A stretch of 64,000 nt of DNA from Bradyrhizobium lupini (GCF_040939785.1 NZ_CP162553.1:4402001-4466000); one strand, 5' to 3'; shown: positions 1 through 9,245, counted from the first letter of the stretch. The notes: generated by a model not told the origin, from the letters alone. A program made the numbers and translations.

Positions 1-543
1 GAAGCGCCATCCGAGCGCCTGCAATATCTCACCGGCTCGCAAGCCTTCGGCGCCATGGTCGCCGCGCCAGCGCAGGCCGAAGCCAAATCCGACGCCAAGG
101 CCGAGTCCAAGCCTGAGGCAAAGTCCGAAGCGGTGAAGCCCGACACGCAGACCACTCAAGCCAACGCTGAACAGCCAGCGCAACAGCCTTCGCAGGCGGC
201 AGCGGTGGAGCCCCCGAAACCGCCACCGGCGTCGCCTCCGCAAGTCGCAAAGCCTGCCGAGCGGCAAGCATCGACAGAGCCGTCATCCTCATCCGACAAC
301 GCCTATGCCAAGGCCAGGGATTCTGACGTCAAGCGCGCCACGTCTGAACGGCGCCGGACGGAGCGCCGTGAGCGCTGGGCCGAGCGCCGCCACTACGATT
401 TCCGCGAGCCGCGTGGGATGCGCGACCGCACCGATTGGGACGACGTCGCGCGCAACATCCGCGAAGATGCCGATGCGCGCGAGGTCCCGAGCAGGCCGCG
501 CGGCGGCTTTCCGCAGATCAGGCTATTCGGCGACGACGATTAG
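1..543 (+). CDS. Hypothetical Ala/Pro/Lys/Glu-rich protein, C-terminal part only
   Basis: The frame is open from the first base of the window and stops with TAG at 541-543, so only the last 180 residues of a longer protein are visible. About 90 residues are low-complexity, rich in Ala, Lys, Glu, Pro and Gln, like a disordered linker. They are followed by a strongly basic stretch of Arg/Glu repeats and an acidic GDDD tail. No catalytic motif or membrane segment can be seen, and the start and any N-terminal domain lie outside the window. I do not recognise the family. The next gene is convergent. Confidence 0.55.
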   Translation, partial: EAPSERLQYLTGSQAFGAMVAAPAQAEAKSDAKAESKPEAKSEAVKPDTQTTQANAEQPAQQPSQAAAVEPPKPPPASPPQVAKPAERQASTEPSSSSDNAYAKARDSDVKRATSERRRTERRERWAERRHYDFREPRGMRDRTDWDDVARNIREDADAREVPSRPRGGFPQIRLFGDDD

Positions 544-649
544 CGTCCATCCTCGCCGTCGTGCGCGCGCCCGACCTATGACCGGCGCATCGACGTCTAT
601 GGCCTGACGGCTTTGACGCCGCCGAGATTTGTGTTGTGGACGCGAGCAC

Positions 650-874
650 TCACCCGCCGTGTGACTCCACGACCTTGCGGCAGCCGTCCGAAAGCTTCGA
701 CTTGTTCTCGCGCAGGCAGGCATTCATCTGTGGCGGCTTGCCGATATGTTCGGCGCAGAATTTGTTCGCGTCGCTTCGGCAGGTCATCTGCTCCTGCGGC
801 GTCGGACCGGATTGCGCAGCGGCGGTCTGGGCGGTAGCGGCGAGCAGCAGCACGGCAAGAACCGAGATCTTCAT
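650..874 (-). CDS. Small secreted cysteine-containing protein
   Basis: This 74-residue protein begins with a typical signal peptide (MKISVLAVLLLAATAQTAAAQ, cleavage expected after AQ near residue 21). The short mature domain has four Cys in the order C..FC..C..C, as in the cysteine-rich GLG1-type repeat of small periplasmic proteins. The start is supported by a very strong AAGGAGG ribosome site about 6 bases upstream on the minus strand. It is divergent from the small secreted gene that starts at 1110, with a 235-base shared upstream region. The biochemical role is unknown. Secretion and disulfide bonding are inferred from composition. Confidence 0.8.
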   Translation of the reverse strand: MKISVLAVLLLAATAQTAAAQSGPTPQEQMTCRSDANKFCAEHIGKPPQMNACLRENKSKLSDGCRKVVESHGG

Positions 875-1109
875 AAAACACCTCCTTGGGAATGTCGTTG
901 GTCCCGCCTGGGATCAAGCGGGCCGGACCATCTCGCGAGCGCCGGGCGCAGGTCCATGCCATGTTCATGGCATCGGCCAGCCCGTCCCGCCGCCGTACCC
1001 CCATTTTCATGGCATGTATCAGCGCGCCGTCTTTTGTCATTCAGGCTGCACGTCGGCCGCGAGACCCGGTGATTGCATCGGGCCGCCGAACGGGAAGCAG
1101 GAGAGCAAG

Positions 1110-1391
1110 ATGTCGAAAAGAGCGGGAGCGCTGAGCGCCGGGCTGACAATTTTGGCGCTGGCAGGTGCGGCGACGGTCTCGCTGGGCACGAGCCCGGCGC
1201 AGGCGGTGGTCTATTGCAAGACGGTCGGCATACCCAAGGGCTGCGTGGTGCGGCCGAGAGCGGCAGTGGTCGCTGCGCCGGCCGCCGCAGTCGCGGTCGC
1301 GACGCCCGGGGTCGGTGCGCCCGGTGTCGGCGTGCGCGCGGGCACGCCGATGAATCGCGGTGGTCCGGTCAATCGCGTCGGCGTGCGCTGA
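1110..1391 (+). CDS. Small secreted hypothetical protein with Val/Ala/Gly-rich tail
   Basis: The start at 1110 is chosen because an AGGAG ribosome site lies just upstream and the protein then begins with a good signal peptide (MSKRAG, a hydrophobic core, then SPAQA). The frame is open further upstream but that extension has no such signal. The 93-residue product has a short Cys pair, YCKTVGIPKGCVVRP, followed by a low-complexity Ala/Val/Gly/Pro tail. Proteins with this YC..G.P.GCV motif are common small periplasmic proteins of Bradyrhizobium (family knowledge), without known function. A clear hairpin terminator follows at 1467. Confidence 0.75.
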   Translation: MSKRAGALSAGLTILALAGAATVSLGTSPAQAVVYCKTVGIPKGCVVRPRAAVVAAPAAAVAVATPGVGAPGVGVRAGTPMNRGGPVNRVGVR

Positions 1392-1466
1392 GAAAGACGA
1401 AAGAGTTCGGGCGAAGGAGCATTGCGGACGAACCCCCGTCTTCCGCAGGCAAATCATCCGGCCCGT

Positions 1467-1508
1467 CCCTCTCTCCGCGCGTCCCACACGTTCGGAGAGG
1501 GGGCTTTT
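1467..1508 (+). terminator. Rho-independent terminator-like hairpin
   Basis: An 11-base-pair stem, CCCTCTCTCCG (1467-1477) against CGGAGAGGGGG (1493-1503, one G-T pair), has a 15-base loop and is followed by CTTTT. It sits 75 bases after the small secreted gene and reaches the 3' end of the convergent sensor kinase, so it could end transcription from the plus side. Confidence 0.7.
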
Positions 1509-3444
1509 CAGCCGACGGCGGCACCGCTGTCGGGGAAAATCTGCGGCAATTGCAGCCGCACGCGCGTGCCTGAGGAATCCGAGCTCAGATCGAGCATCGC
1601 CCCGCAGCGCGCGGCACGGCTCCTCATGTTGCGAAGCCCCCGCGCGGTCTGGCCCGCGTCGGTGGCTCTGCCGCTGCCGACCGGCGCAGAACCGTTCGCA
1701 AAGCCCTTGCCATCATCCGCGACCTTGATCACACCGAACGGCCCCTGACCTTCGTTGACCGTCTCGATGGTGACCGCGATGCGGCGGGCCTGTGCGTGCT
1801 TGACCGCGTTGGTCACGGCCTCGTCGAGGATGCGCACGATCTGGATGACATGCCATGGCCTGAGCTCGGGATGCAGCGGCAGCCCCTGCGGCGTGGCCAC
1901 GTGCCAGTCGAGCGCGATGTCGTGCGGTCGCAATTGCGCGGTCGCTCGCTCGCGCCAGGAGCCGAGTGCGAGCATCAGGTCGCCGCCGATGTCGTCCATG
2001 GAGTCGATGACGAGGCGGAGGTCCTTCAGCGCCGCACGGGCAGCGTCGGTGATGGTCGCGCCCTCGTGCCCGCGCTCGGACAGTGCCACGATGCTGATGA
2101 GCTGGCCGCCGAGGCCGTCATGCAGGTCGCGCATCAGCCGCGTGCGCTCATTGGCGAGCGCGGCTGCCCTTGCACGCTCCTCCTCGCGGGCAAAGCTCGC
2201 CTTCAGCCGCTCCTCGGCCTCACGTACGCGCGTCACGAGCTGGTCGGCAAAGCTGTCGACCTGGTTCAGCGCGCGCGCGAACCGCCAGGTCAAACCGGCG
2301 CCGATCGCGACCAGCATCGCCGAGTAGGACAGGCGCGAGAGGAAGATGCGCTCGTCGGTCACGATCTCGAACACCGACAGCATGTCGTGGACCCAGCAGA
2401 TCAGCACAATGGTCACCGCGCAGCCGAGCGTGAAGCTTGCCGCGTCCTGCCGCCGCACCACCGCGGCAGCGGTGACGCAGGCCATCAGGAGCAGGCAGAG
2501 ACCGACGGTAGGAATGCCAAGCAGGAGAAACAGAATGCGCGGCAGCGGCGGGCCGGCGATCAGTCCGACGCCGAACACGACGAGCCCCGGCGCGAACAGC
2601 AGCATGCCGTAGCGCGGCCAGCGCCAGCCGAAGAACAGCACGCCGAAGACGACGACCAGGGCGCTCTCGATCGGTGCGGACGCGAGCAATACCGCGGCGA
2701 GCCGGGACGTGTTGAGGGGGGCACCGGTGGCGGCGCAAAGGCCTGCACTACGCCGAGTACCATCGCCACGGCCAGCACGCCGTAAACCGGCTCGCGGCGG
2801 CGCATCAGCCACATGATCGCCAGGATGACGGCGAGGATCGACTGCCAAGCGGAGAACACCACGGGCAACGTGACGAACATCAGCGTGCGTGTCTCGTAGG
2901 CCGGCCGCAAGGCCGCATCCGGCCCGACATAGACGGTGTCGAGAAAGCCCTTGAGCGGTCCCCAAACCAACAGCCGTACCGCGATCTCGTTCGCGCCCTC
3001 GCGCAGCAGCGAGGACGGGATCGCCCCGATCTGCGGAGTGTTGCGGTCGGGCCGGTTGGCGTTGGCATCGCGTCGGGAATCCAGGATGACGACGCCGTTG
3101 ATTGAGACTTCCACCGCGTTGCTGAAGCGCGGCAGGAATACCGACCATCCCGACGCGACATCGCCGCGGCGGAACGTGAAGGCGCCGGTGTAGAGCGGCG
3201 GGTCGGCCAGGGAATAGCGTGACGACGTGAAATGCGGCAGCGTCACGGGACGTGCCACGCCGTCCTCGCGCAGCGAGAATTCGCTCAGCGCAAAGTCGTC
3301 GGGGTCGCTGGGCTGGAGCAGCCGCAGCCCGAGGACGGTCGCGACCACTATCAGCGCCTGCAGCAGCAGATAGGGCACGAGACGCGAGACCAGCAGCCGG
3401 CGCCGCCCGGGTTTGACCGGTGCCTTGGCCACGATCTCGCTCAC
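1508..3444 (-). pseudogene. NarL/DegS-type sensor histidine kinase, single-base frameshift
   Basis: Two overlapping minus-strand frames together make one kinase of about 645 residues. The first frame (from 3444) gives an N-terminal membrane anchor, a periplasmic beta-rich domain of about 150 residues and the first of several membrane helices. The second gives the remaining helices, a HisKA_3 dimerisation segment with the phospho-acceptor His in MRDLHDGLGGQL, and an ATPase domain with DEAVTNAVKHA and DDGKGF. The frames switch at or near the G6 run 2716-2721 (C6 in the sense strand): adding one base there restores a continuous protein. It overlaps its response regulator by 4 bases (ATGA), so the pair is translationally coupled. 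Either the base is a sequencing error or the kinase is truncated after about 240 residues. The signal sensed is unknown. Confidence 0.8.
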
Positions 3445-4130
3445 AGCTTGATCAGGCCCTGCTGCACCGCTTCGAACACCGCTTCGCTGCGGGTGTGCAC
3501 TTCGAGCTTGCGATAGATGTTCTTGATGTGGCCGGGCACGGTCTGCCGGGACAGGCCGAGATGGCTTGCGATCTCGGCGTAGCTGAAACCTTTGGCAATG
3601 CCCCAGAGGATATCGATCTCGCGTGGGGTGAGCCTTGCGGTGTTGAGCGCGGGGCCCGGCGGAGGCTCGGCCGCATTCTGCGCGGAACCTTGCGTCCTGC
3701 GCACGATGAAGCGGGCGATCGAGGCCGAGATCGGCGAATGGCCGGCGACAAGATCGCGCACGGTGGTGGCGATATCAGTGGGGAACGCATCCTTCAGGAG
3801 ATAGCCGGTGGCGCCAACCGTGATCGCGGAGATCACACTTTCTTCGTCGCCGAGCGCCGAGATCACCATGATCTCGGTGTCGGGAAAGCGTTGCCTTGTC
3901 TCGCGGATCAGCTCGACGCCGTGGCCGTCGGGCAGCCGCAGATCGGTGAGCAGCACGCGCGGCACAGCCGCGCTCAGCGCCGAACGAGCCTCTCCCAGCG
4001 TACCGGCGCTTCGCACCTCGTAGCCGGCCTTGACCAGCGCGTCCTGGAGCCGCCAGCAGGTCGGCGCGTCGTCCTCGACGAGGAGGATGGTGATGGCTTC
4101 ACCCGTCTCGCCCTGTTCGGTCATGATCAT
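3441..4130 (-). CDS. Response regulator, NarL/FixJ family
   Basis: This is the DNA-binding partner of the downstream sensor kinase. Residues 13-130 form a receiver domain with the acidic pocket VEDD and phospho-Asp63 in LLTDLRLPDG, and Lys in YLLKD. After a Pro/Ala linker, residues about 165-225 form a LuxR-type helix-turn-helix (LTPREIDILWGIAKG, YAEIASHLGLSRQTV). The length of 229 residues is normal. A start two codons later (MTEQ, 4124) is equally possible. Phosphorylation by the kinase is expected to control transcription of target genes. The targets cannot be told from the sequence. The kinase may be broken, in which case this regulator would be an orphan. Confidence 0.9.
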   Translation of the reverse strand: MIMTEQGETGEAITILLVEDDAPTCWRLQDALVKAGYEVRSAGTLGEARSALSAAVPRVLLTDLRLPDGHGVELIRETRQRFPDTEIMVISALGDEESVISAITVGATGYLLKDAFPTDIATTVRDLVAGHSPISASIARFIVRRTQGSAQNAAEPPPGPALNTARLTPREIDILWGIAKGFSYAEIASHLGLSRQTVPGHIKNIYRKLEVHTRSEAVFEAVQQGLIKL

Positions 4131-4529
4131 CGTCGTCCTGCACCGCGTGTCCCCCGCGGCGCAGGGCCAAGTTTAGCCGCGGTGCGGGCGCCGCGACACC
4201 CATAATCATGGTGTCGCAAGGCATCGGTCTGGCGTTCCCGACGCGATGCCTACTGCTTCGTCGCACTGGCTCGTCCGGCGGCATGGGCGGGCCCGGCAGT
4301 CGCTGCACCAGATGCGCGCGGTACCGGCATTGTTCTTGTAGAACTGCTGATACGGCTCCTTGATCACGTCGAGCTTCGTCGGCCGCAGTCATGTCGCCGG
4401 AGGTTTGGCCTGACGCCCACGGCGGCACCGGGAAGTGAGATAGGCCACAGACGGGTTGACTTACGGGAGAAGACCCTCGAAATCATCCCGGAGCCAGCCT
4501 AGGGCCCTTGACGGATTGAAGCCTGCACC
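4131..4529. other. 399-base intergenic region with a possible gene-end relic
   Basis: This is the shared upstream region of the minus-strand response regulator and the plus-strand caspase gene. On the minus strand between about 4390 and 4250 a short open stretch reads KLDVIKEPYQQFYKNNAGTA, which looks protein-like but has no start and cannot be assigned. It may be the tail of a lost gene. No clear promoter motif was found. Confidence 0.35.
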
Positions 4530-6338
4530 ATGGTCGGATTGATCCTCCCGGCTCCGATGTCACGCCTGCAGCGTCTGGCCGGCCGTGTTGCGCTGGCGAT
4601 TGCTCTGATGCTGGCAGCGGCGACGACCGCGCAGGCCGACAAGCGAGTGGCGCTGGTCCTTGGTGTGTCCAACTACCAGAGCGTCGCGCGGCTGGCCAAT
4701 CCTGACAACGACGCCGCCGCCATCAGCGACGTGTTCAAGCGGATGGGGTTCGATATCGTGGAGCTTCGCCGCGATCTCGGCGTCATCGAGATGCGGCGGG
4801 CGGTGCGCGATTTTGCTGCGGTTGCCGCGGATTCCGACATGGCCGTGGTCTATTACGCCGGTCACGGCATCGAGGTGAACGGCGCGAATTTCCTGATTCC
4901 GGCAGATGCCAGGCTGCAGAGCGATTTCGACGTCGAGGACGAGGCGGTTCCGCTGGACCGGATTCTCCAGGCGATAAATCCGGCGAAGCGGCTGCGGCTC
5001 GTCATCCTCGATGCCTGCCGCGACAATCCGTTTGCAGAGCGGATGACACGCAGTGTCGCCACGCGTTCGATGGGCCGCGGCCTCGCCAAGATCGAGCCCG
5101 CCACGGCGGATACGCTGATTGCGTTCGCCGCCAAGGCCGGCGCGGTCGCCGGCGACGGCGACGGTGCGCACAGCCCGTTTGCGACCGCGCTCCTCAATCA
5201 TTTGGCGACACCGGGCCTCGACCTTCGCCTGACGCTTGGCCGGGTTCGCGACGAGGTGCTCAAGAGCACGGGGCGGCGGCAGGAGCCCTTCGTCTACGGA
5301 TCGCTCGGCGGCGACACCGTGGCGCTGGTGCCGCTGATTGCCCCAAAGGTCGATCCGGACGCGGAGTCCCAGCGGGACTACGAATTTGCGGCGCAGATCG
5401 GCACAAGGGAGGCGTGGACCTCGTTTCTCGGCGTTCACGGTAGCGGCCCCTACGCTGTGTCTGCTCATGCGGCCCTCGACAAGCTGGATGCGGCGGAGAA
5501 GGCCCGTGAAAAGGCAGACCTGCTGAGGCGGCAAGCCGAACAGCAAGCCAGGCAGAAGAACGAGGATGTCAAGAAGCAGATCGGGGAGCAGGCTGCGCGC
5601 CAGGCCGAGCAGGCGAAGCTCCAGGTCTCAGAACAGGCCCGGCGCGATCTGGAGAAGGAGCGCCAACGCATCGCCGACCAGGCCAAGCGCGAGCTCGACG
5701 ATGCCCGGCGGCAGGTTGCGGAGGCGCGCCGGCAGGCGGAGGATGCGGCCCTTCAGGTCGAGCAGGCAAAGAAGCAGGCCGCGCTGGACGCGCAGCAGCA
5801 GATCGAGGCCGCAAGGCGCGAACAGGAACAGCGCGAGCGGGAGCGACAGGCCACACTCGCCGCGGTAACTCCGCCGGCTGCGCCTGCCCCTGCGTCGGTT
5901 GTCGTGCCGGCAATGGATCCGGCGGATATTGCACGCCTGCTCCAAGCCCATCTGAAGCGCGTCGGCTGCGATCCCGGGACCACCGACGGTGCCTGGACGG
6001 CGCCGTCGCAAAAGGCGCTCGACAATTTCAACCGAAACGCCGGCACCAGATTCGACGTCAAAGTTGCCAGCCTCGATGCGCTCGATGCGGTGCGCGGCCG
6101 GCCCGATCGTGTCTGTCCGCTGGTGTGCGCCAAGGGACAAAAGGCAGAAGGCGATCGTTGCGTCCAGATCGTCTGCGACGGCAATGACGTGCTGGATGCC
6201 CAGAGCGTGTGCCGGCGGCGTCCCGATCCGCCGCCGCAGAAGCCAAAGGCGGTATCGCGCCAGGAGCCGAGCCCGCGCGGTCGCGCACGTCCGTCCGGCG
6301 GAGCCGATTCATGCGGAGGCAGCTGTGAGGGTGATTGA
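4530..6338 (+). CDS. Secreted caspase-like (peptidase C14) protein, copy A
   Basis: The 602-residue protein has a signal peptide ending TTAQA (about residue 36). A caspase-like domain at residues 38-260 carries the catalytic dyad His112 (YYAGHG) and Cys163 (ILDACRDNPF). A charged Gln/Arg/Glu/Ala coiled coil spans about 320-445. The C-terminal part from about 465 resembles a degenerate peptidoglycan-binding fold (DPADIARLLQAHLKRVGCDP) and ends with a Cys-rich segment (CPLVCAKGQKAEGDRCVQIVC). The start at 4530 is supported by the matching GAAGCCTGCA-C-ATG context of the downstream paralog. Its protease domain is nearly identical in DNA to copy B. The family cleaves after basic residues in other bacteria. 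Substrate and role here are unknown. Confidence 0.88.
   Translation: MVGLILPAPMSRLQRLAGRVALAIALMLAAATTAQADKRVALVLGVSNYQSVARLANPDNDAAAISDVFKRMGFDIVELRRDLGVIEMRRAVRDFAAVAADSDMAVVYYAGHGIEVNGANFLIPADARLQSDFDVEDEAVPLDRILQAINPAKRLRLVILDACRDNPFAERMTRSVATRSMGRGLAKIEPATADTLIAFAAKAGAVAGDGDGAHSPFATALLNHLATPGLDLRLTLGRVRDEVLKSTGRRQEPFVYGSLGGDTVALVPLIAPKVDPDAESQRDYEFAAQIGTREAWTSFLGVHGSGPYAVSAHAALDKLDAAEKAREKADLLRRQAEQQARQKNEDVKKQIGEQAARQAEQAKLQVSEQARRDLEKERQRIADQAKRELDDARRQVAEARRQAEDAALQVEQAKKQAALDAQQQIEAARREQEQRERERQATLAAVTPPAAPAPASVVVPAMDPADIARLLQAHLKRVGCDPGTTDGAWTAPSQKALDNFNRNAGTRFDVKVASLDALDAVRGRPDRVCPLVCAKGQKAEGDRCVQIVCDGNDVLDAQSVCRRRPDPPPQKPKAVSRQEPSPRGRARPSGGADSCGGSCEGD
4607..5341 (+). repeat. Near-identical direct repeat, copy 1 (with 7191-7925)
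   Basis: I aligned 735 bases of the caspase domain in copy A by eye with the segment starting 2584 bases downstream and counted four substitutions and no gaps. Identity ends abruptly on both sides: one codon before the signal-peptide core at the left and after CTGATTGC at the right. Outside it the two genes are clearly diverged. A second block, 5634-5768 against 8218-8352, has the same offset and one mismatch. Confidence 0.9.
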
Positions 6339-6370
6339 GACCGGTGCCGAGAGCACGGTGCCTCGGCAGC

Positions 6371-6813
6371 TCACAGGCTGGGAACGACGTTGACGTTGAC
6401 TTTCAGATTCAGGAACGTGCGCTTGCCGGCGCCGTCCTCGAAGTAGAGTCTGCTCTCGAAATGGTCGCTGCCGGTAAAGCCGGAATTCGGCCGGTACACA
6501 GCCTTCGTCGAGTTGACCAGGCTGTAGATCCGTTCGCCGGAGAGACGACGACGTCCTGGCCCACGAACGGACCCAGGGATTGGAAATTGAACCCGCAACC
6601 GCGGTCTTGCGCGACCCGCATCGGGATGACGACATTACAACCCTGGCAGATGTTGAAATGCGGGCGACGGCAAGCTGCGTTGGCATTCAAGCCGTGGGCG
6701 TTTCCGTAGCTCTTGTAGCCCGGGCGCATCTTGTCGGCGCTCGCAGTGCCGGAAAGAAGCAACGAGGCGCTGGTTACAATCGACAATACAACTGTCATGA
6801 AAGGACGGATCAT
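6371..6813 (-). pseudogene. Secreted Cys-rich protein with Ig-like end, frameshifted
   Basis: The first frame starts MIRPFMTVV at 6813 with a signal peptide ending GTASA. It has a Cys-rich central part (NICQGCNVVIPMRVAQDRGC) and runs out of frame after VVVSPAN. The adjoining frame carries a convincing end, VYRPNSGFTGSDHFESRLY followed by a beta-rich strand pattern, as in bacterial Ig/cadherin-like repeats. One extra base near 6539-6546 would join them into a protein of about 147 residues. An alternative start lies upstream at 6873. The gene sits antisense between the two caspase genes. The homologous sequence is not duplicated, so the caspase duplication did not copy it. Function is unknown, presumably periplasmic. 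Confidence 0.6.
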
Positions 6814-7113
6814 TCTGAAAACCCCTTGGCGGCCAACGAAGCAAAAGCGATTTATGCCGACATAGAAGCTCAAGCGCCCCGGGGAGGCAAGTATCTGCGG
6901 AAGGTTGCTGGACAGCTTCCCAATGCCATGCCCCTTCCACTATCATTTCGAACAGGGAGGCGCCCGGCAGGACACTGCGCGGCGGCAACCGTCTCGCCTG
7001 ACGGCCGGGCCTGATGTGTGATCGATGGCACAGACCCGAGGGCGGACCGCTATCGAAATAGTACTCATATCGATTGCAGCCACATTGCTGACGCGTGGAG
7101 CGAAGCCTGCATC
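6814..7113. other. Intergenic region between divergent genes
   Basis: These 300 bases contain the upstream regions of the minus-strand secreted gene and of caspase copy B. I see no gene, hairpin terminator or clear promoter. Only the last 10-15 bases before the caspase start resemble the region before copy A. Confidence 0.4.
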
Positions 7114-8946
7114 ATGATCCGATTGAGCCCTTCAGTCCCGATGTTGCGTTCAAGCCGGTTGGTCTGCCGGCTTGCGCTGTCGATGTTGTGGATGCTGGCA
7201 GCGGCGACGACCGCGCAGGCCGACAAGCGAGTGGCGCTGGTCCTTGGTGTGTCCAACTACCAGAGCGTCGCGCGGCTGGCCAATCCCGACAACGACGCCG
7301 CCGCCATCAGCGACGTGTTCAAGCGGATGGGGTTCGATATCGTGGAGCTTCGCCGCGATCTCGGCGTCATCGAGATGCGGCGGGCGGTGCGCGATTTTGC
7401 TGCGGTTGCCGCGGATTCCGACATGGCCGTGGTCTATTACGCCGGTCACGGCATCGAGGTGAACGGCGCGAACTTCCTGATTCCGGCAGATGCCAGGCTG
7501 CAGAGCGATTTCGACGTCGAGGACGAGGCGGTCCCGCTGGACCGGATTCTCCAGGCGATAAATCCGGCGAAGCGGCTGCGGCTCGTCATCCTCGATGCCT
7601 GCCGCGACAATCCGTTTGCAGAGCGGATGACACGCAGTTTCGCCACGCGTTCGATGGGCCGCGGCCTCGCCAAGATCGAGCCCGCCACGGCGGATACGCT
7701 GATTGCGTTCGCCGCCAAGGCCGGCGCGGTCGCCGGCGACGGCGACGGTGCGCACAGCCCGTTTGCGACCGCGCTCCTCAATCATTTGGCGACACCGGGC
7801 CTCGACCTTCGCCTGACGCTTGGCCGGGTTCGCGACGAGGTGCTCAAGAGCACGGGGCGGCGGCAGGAGCCCTTCGTCTACGGATCGCTCGGCGGCGACA
7901 CCGTGGCGCTGGTGCCGCTGATTGCACCGCCGATCGATCCGAACGCGGGAGCCCGGCGGGATTATGAGCTTGCAGCGCAGGCCGGCACCAAGCAGGCCTG
8001 GCTTTCCTTTCTCGCCGTTCATGCCACCGGCATCTATGCCAACTTTGCGCATGCGGCGCTCGACAAGCTCGAGGCCGCAGAAAAAATCAGCGAAAACGCC
8101 GATGCCGTACAGCGGCAGGCCGAGCAGCAGGTCCGGCAGAAGAGCGACGATTTCAGGAAACAGATCGAGGAGCAGGCGGCGCGTGAGACGGAACGGGCCA
8201 CGCAGCAGATCTCCGAGCAGGCCCGGCGCGATCTGGAGAAGGAGCGCCAACGCATCGCCGACCAGGCCAAGCGCGAGCTCGACGATGCCCGGCGGCAGGT
8301 TGCGGAGGCGCGCCGGCAGGCGGAGGACGCGGCCCTTCAGGTCGAGCAGGCGATGAAGCAGGCCGCGCTGGAGGCGCAGCAACAGATCGAGGCGGCGAAG
8401 CGCGAGGCAGACCGGCGCGAGAAGGAGCGCCAGGCTACGCTTGCCGCTCTGACCCCGCCCGCCGCGCCCGCTGCTGCTCTCGCCGTGGCGCCGACTAGCG
8501 TGCCAGCGATGGATCCTGCGGACATCGCCCGCTTGCTCCAGGCGCACCTGAAGCGTGTCGGTTGCGATCCCGGTGCGGCCGATGGCGCCTGGACTGCACC
8601 GTCGCAAAAGGCGCTCGACAGCTTCAACAGATATGCCGGTACGAAATTCGACGTGAAGGTCGCAAGCCTCGACGCGCTCGATGCGGTGCGCGGCCGGCCC
8701 GATCGTGTCTGTCCGCTGGTTTGTGCGAGGGGGCAAAAGGCGGTTGGCGACCGCTGCGTCCAGATCGTCTGTGACAACAAATTCGTGCTGGACGCCCAGG
8801 GCGTGTGCCAGCGGCGTCCCGATCCGTCGCCCCAGAAACCAAAGGCGGTGTCCCGCCACGAACCGAGCCCGCGCGCGCCGTCTGCTCCGGCCAGCAGCGA
8901 GGGCGGCAAATGTCATACCTATGGCGGAAAACAGTACTGCCAGTGA
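7114..8946 (+). CDS. Secreted caspase-like (peptidase C14) protein, copy B
   Basis: This 610-residue paralog of copy A has the same order: signal peptide to about residue 36, caspase domain with His112 (YYAGHG) and Cys163 (DACRDNPF), coiled coil, degenerate peptidoglycan-binding-like domain and Cys-rich end. The start at 7114 is preferred over the frame's first possible start at 7018 because it aligns with copy A. The last 20 residues differ: this copy ends KCHTYGGKQYCQ, whereas copy A has a Ser/Gly-rich tail. The linker after the protease domain (about residues 272-370) has diverged normally, while the catalytic domain is almost identical, which points to recent gene conversion. Function is unknown. 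Confidence 0.88.
   Translation: MIRLSPSVPMLRSSRLVCRLALSMLWMLAAATTAQADKRVALVLGVSNYQSVARLANPDNDAAAISDVFKRMGFDIVELRRDLGVIEMRRAVRDFAAVAADSDMAVVYYAGHGIEVNGANFLIPADARLQSDFDVEDEAVPLDRILQAINPAKRLRLVILDACRDNPFAERMTRSFATRSMGRGLAKIEPATADTLIAFAAKAGAVAGDGDGAHSPFATALLNHLATPGLDLRLTLGRVRDEVLKSTGRRQEPFVYGSLGGDTVALVPLIAPPIDPNAGARRDYELAAQAGTKQAWLSFLAVHATGIYANFAHAALDKLEAAEKISENADAVQRQAEQQVRQKSDDFRKQIEEQAARETERATQQISEQARRDLEKERQRIADQAKRELDDARRQVAEARRQAEDAALQVEQAMKQAALEAQQQIEAAKREADRREKERQATLAALTPPAAPAAALAVAPTSVPAMDPADIARLLQAHLKRVGCDPGAADGAWTAPSQKALDSFNRYAGTKFDVKVASLDALDAVRGRPDRVCPLVCARGQKAVGDRCVQIVCDNKFVLDAQGVCQRRPDPSPQKPKAVSRHEPSPRAPSAPASSEGGKCHTYGGKQYCQ
7191..7925 (+). repeat. Near-identical direct repeat, copy 2 (with 4607-5341)
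   Basis: This is the second copy of the 735-base protease-domain block, with four substitutions from copy 1 and the same reading frame. The constant offset of 2584 bases across this block and the coiled-coil block shows the genes are collinear paralogs rather than an inserted fragment. Confidence 0.9.
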
Positions 8947-9011
8947 TGCGGCGTTGCTCGCCCTGGGTTGACGGGGTGGCGAGATCCTCGCGTCCGTCCA
9001 GGATGGCCCCT

Positions 9012-9245
9012 CTACGAAGCCTCTGCCCGCGGCGGCGGATATCGCCGGGCCAGCGCCGACAACGGCAAGTGTCGCTCGCCCTCAGGTAGCTCGAGATAGG
9101 CGAGCACGAGCGGCCGTTTCCAGTCACCGACGCCGAAATCCATCGCCATCCATTTCTGCGGTTCGGGGCCCTCAAGACCGCGCACCCAGACGAAATAGCG
9201 GGGGAGATCGTCGGCTTCCGTTTCCCTCACGCGTCTCCTGGCCAT
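9012..9245 (-). CDS. Small hypothetical protein
   Basis: The product is 77 residues starting MARRRVRETEADDLPRYFVW. The frame is open further upstream, but that extension is Arg/Ser-rich and not protein-like, so the start at 9245 is chosen. The segment YFVWVRG, GPEPQKWMAMDF and a Leu-rich LPLSALARRYP end look like a folded cytosolic domain. No signal peptide or Cys is present. It is convergent with caspase copy B and divergent from the two-component genes. I do not recognise a family with known function. Confidence 0.6.
   Translation of the reverse strand: MARRRVRETEADDLPRYFVWVRGLEGPEPQKWMAMDFGVGDWKRPLVLAYLELPEGERHLPLSALARRYPPPRAEAS

Noticed and set aside
636..1109. A longer start for the small secreted gene at 1110
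   Set aside because: The extension runs antisense over the gene at 650-874 and lacks a ribosome site, while 1110 has both a ribosome site and a signal peptide.
4099..4428. A 109-codon minus-strand frame upstream of the response regulator
   Set aside because: The sequence is not protein-like, overlaps the regulator gene in another frame, and has no ribosome site.
7150..8916. A 588-codon open frame on the minus strand opposite caspase copy B, and its twin opposite copy A (4560-5546)
   Set aside because: It mirrors the coding strand's codon bias, has low-complexity Arg/Leu content, no domain and no ribosome site. It is a shadow of the caspase genes.
8947..9011. A terminator between caspase copy B and the convergent small gene
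   Set aside because: No convincing stem with a T run is present in these 65 bases.
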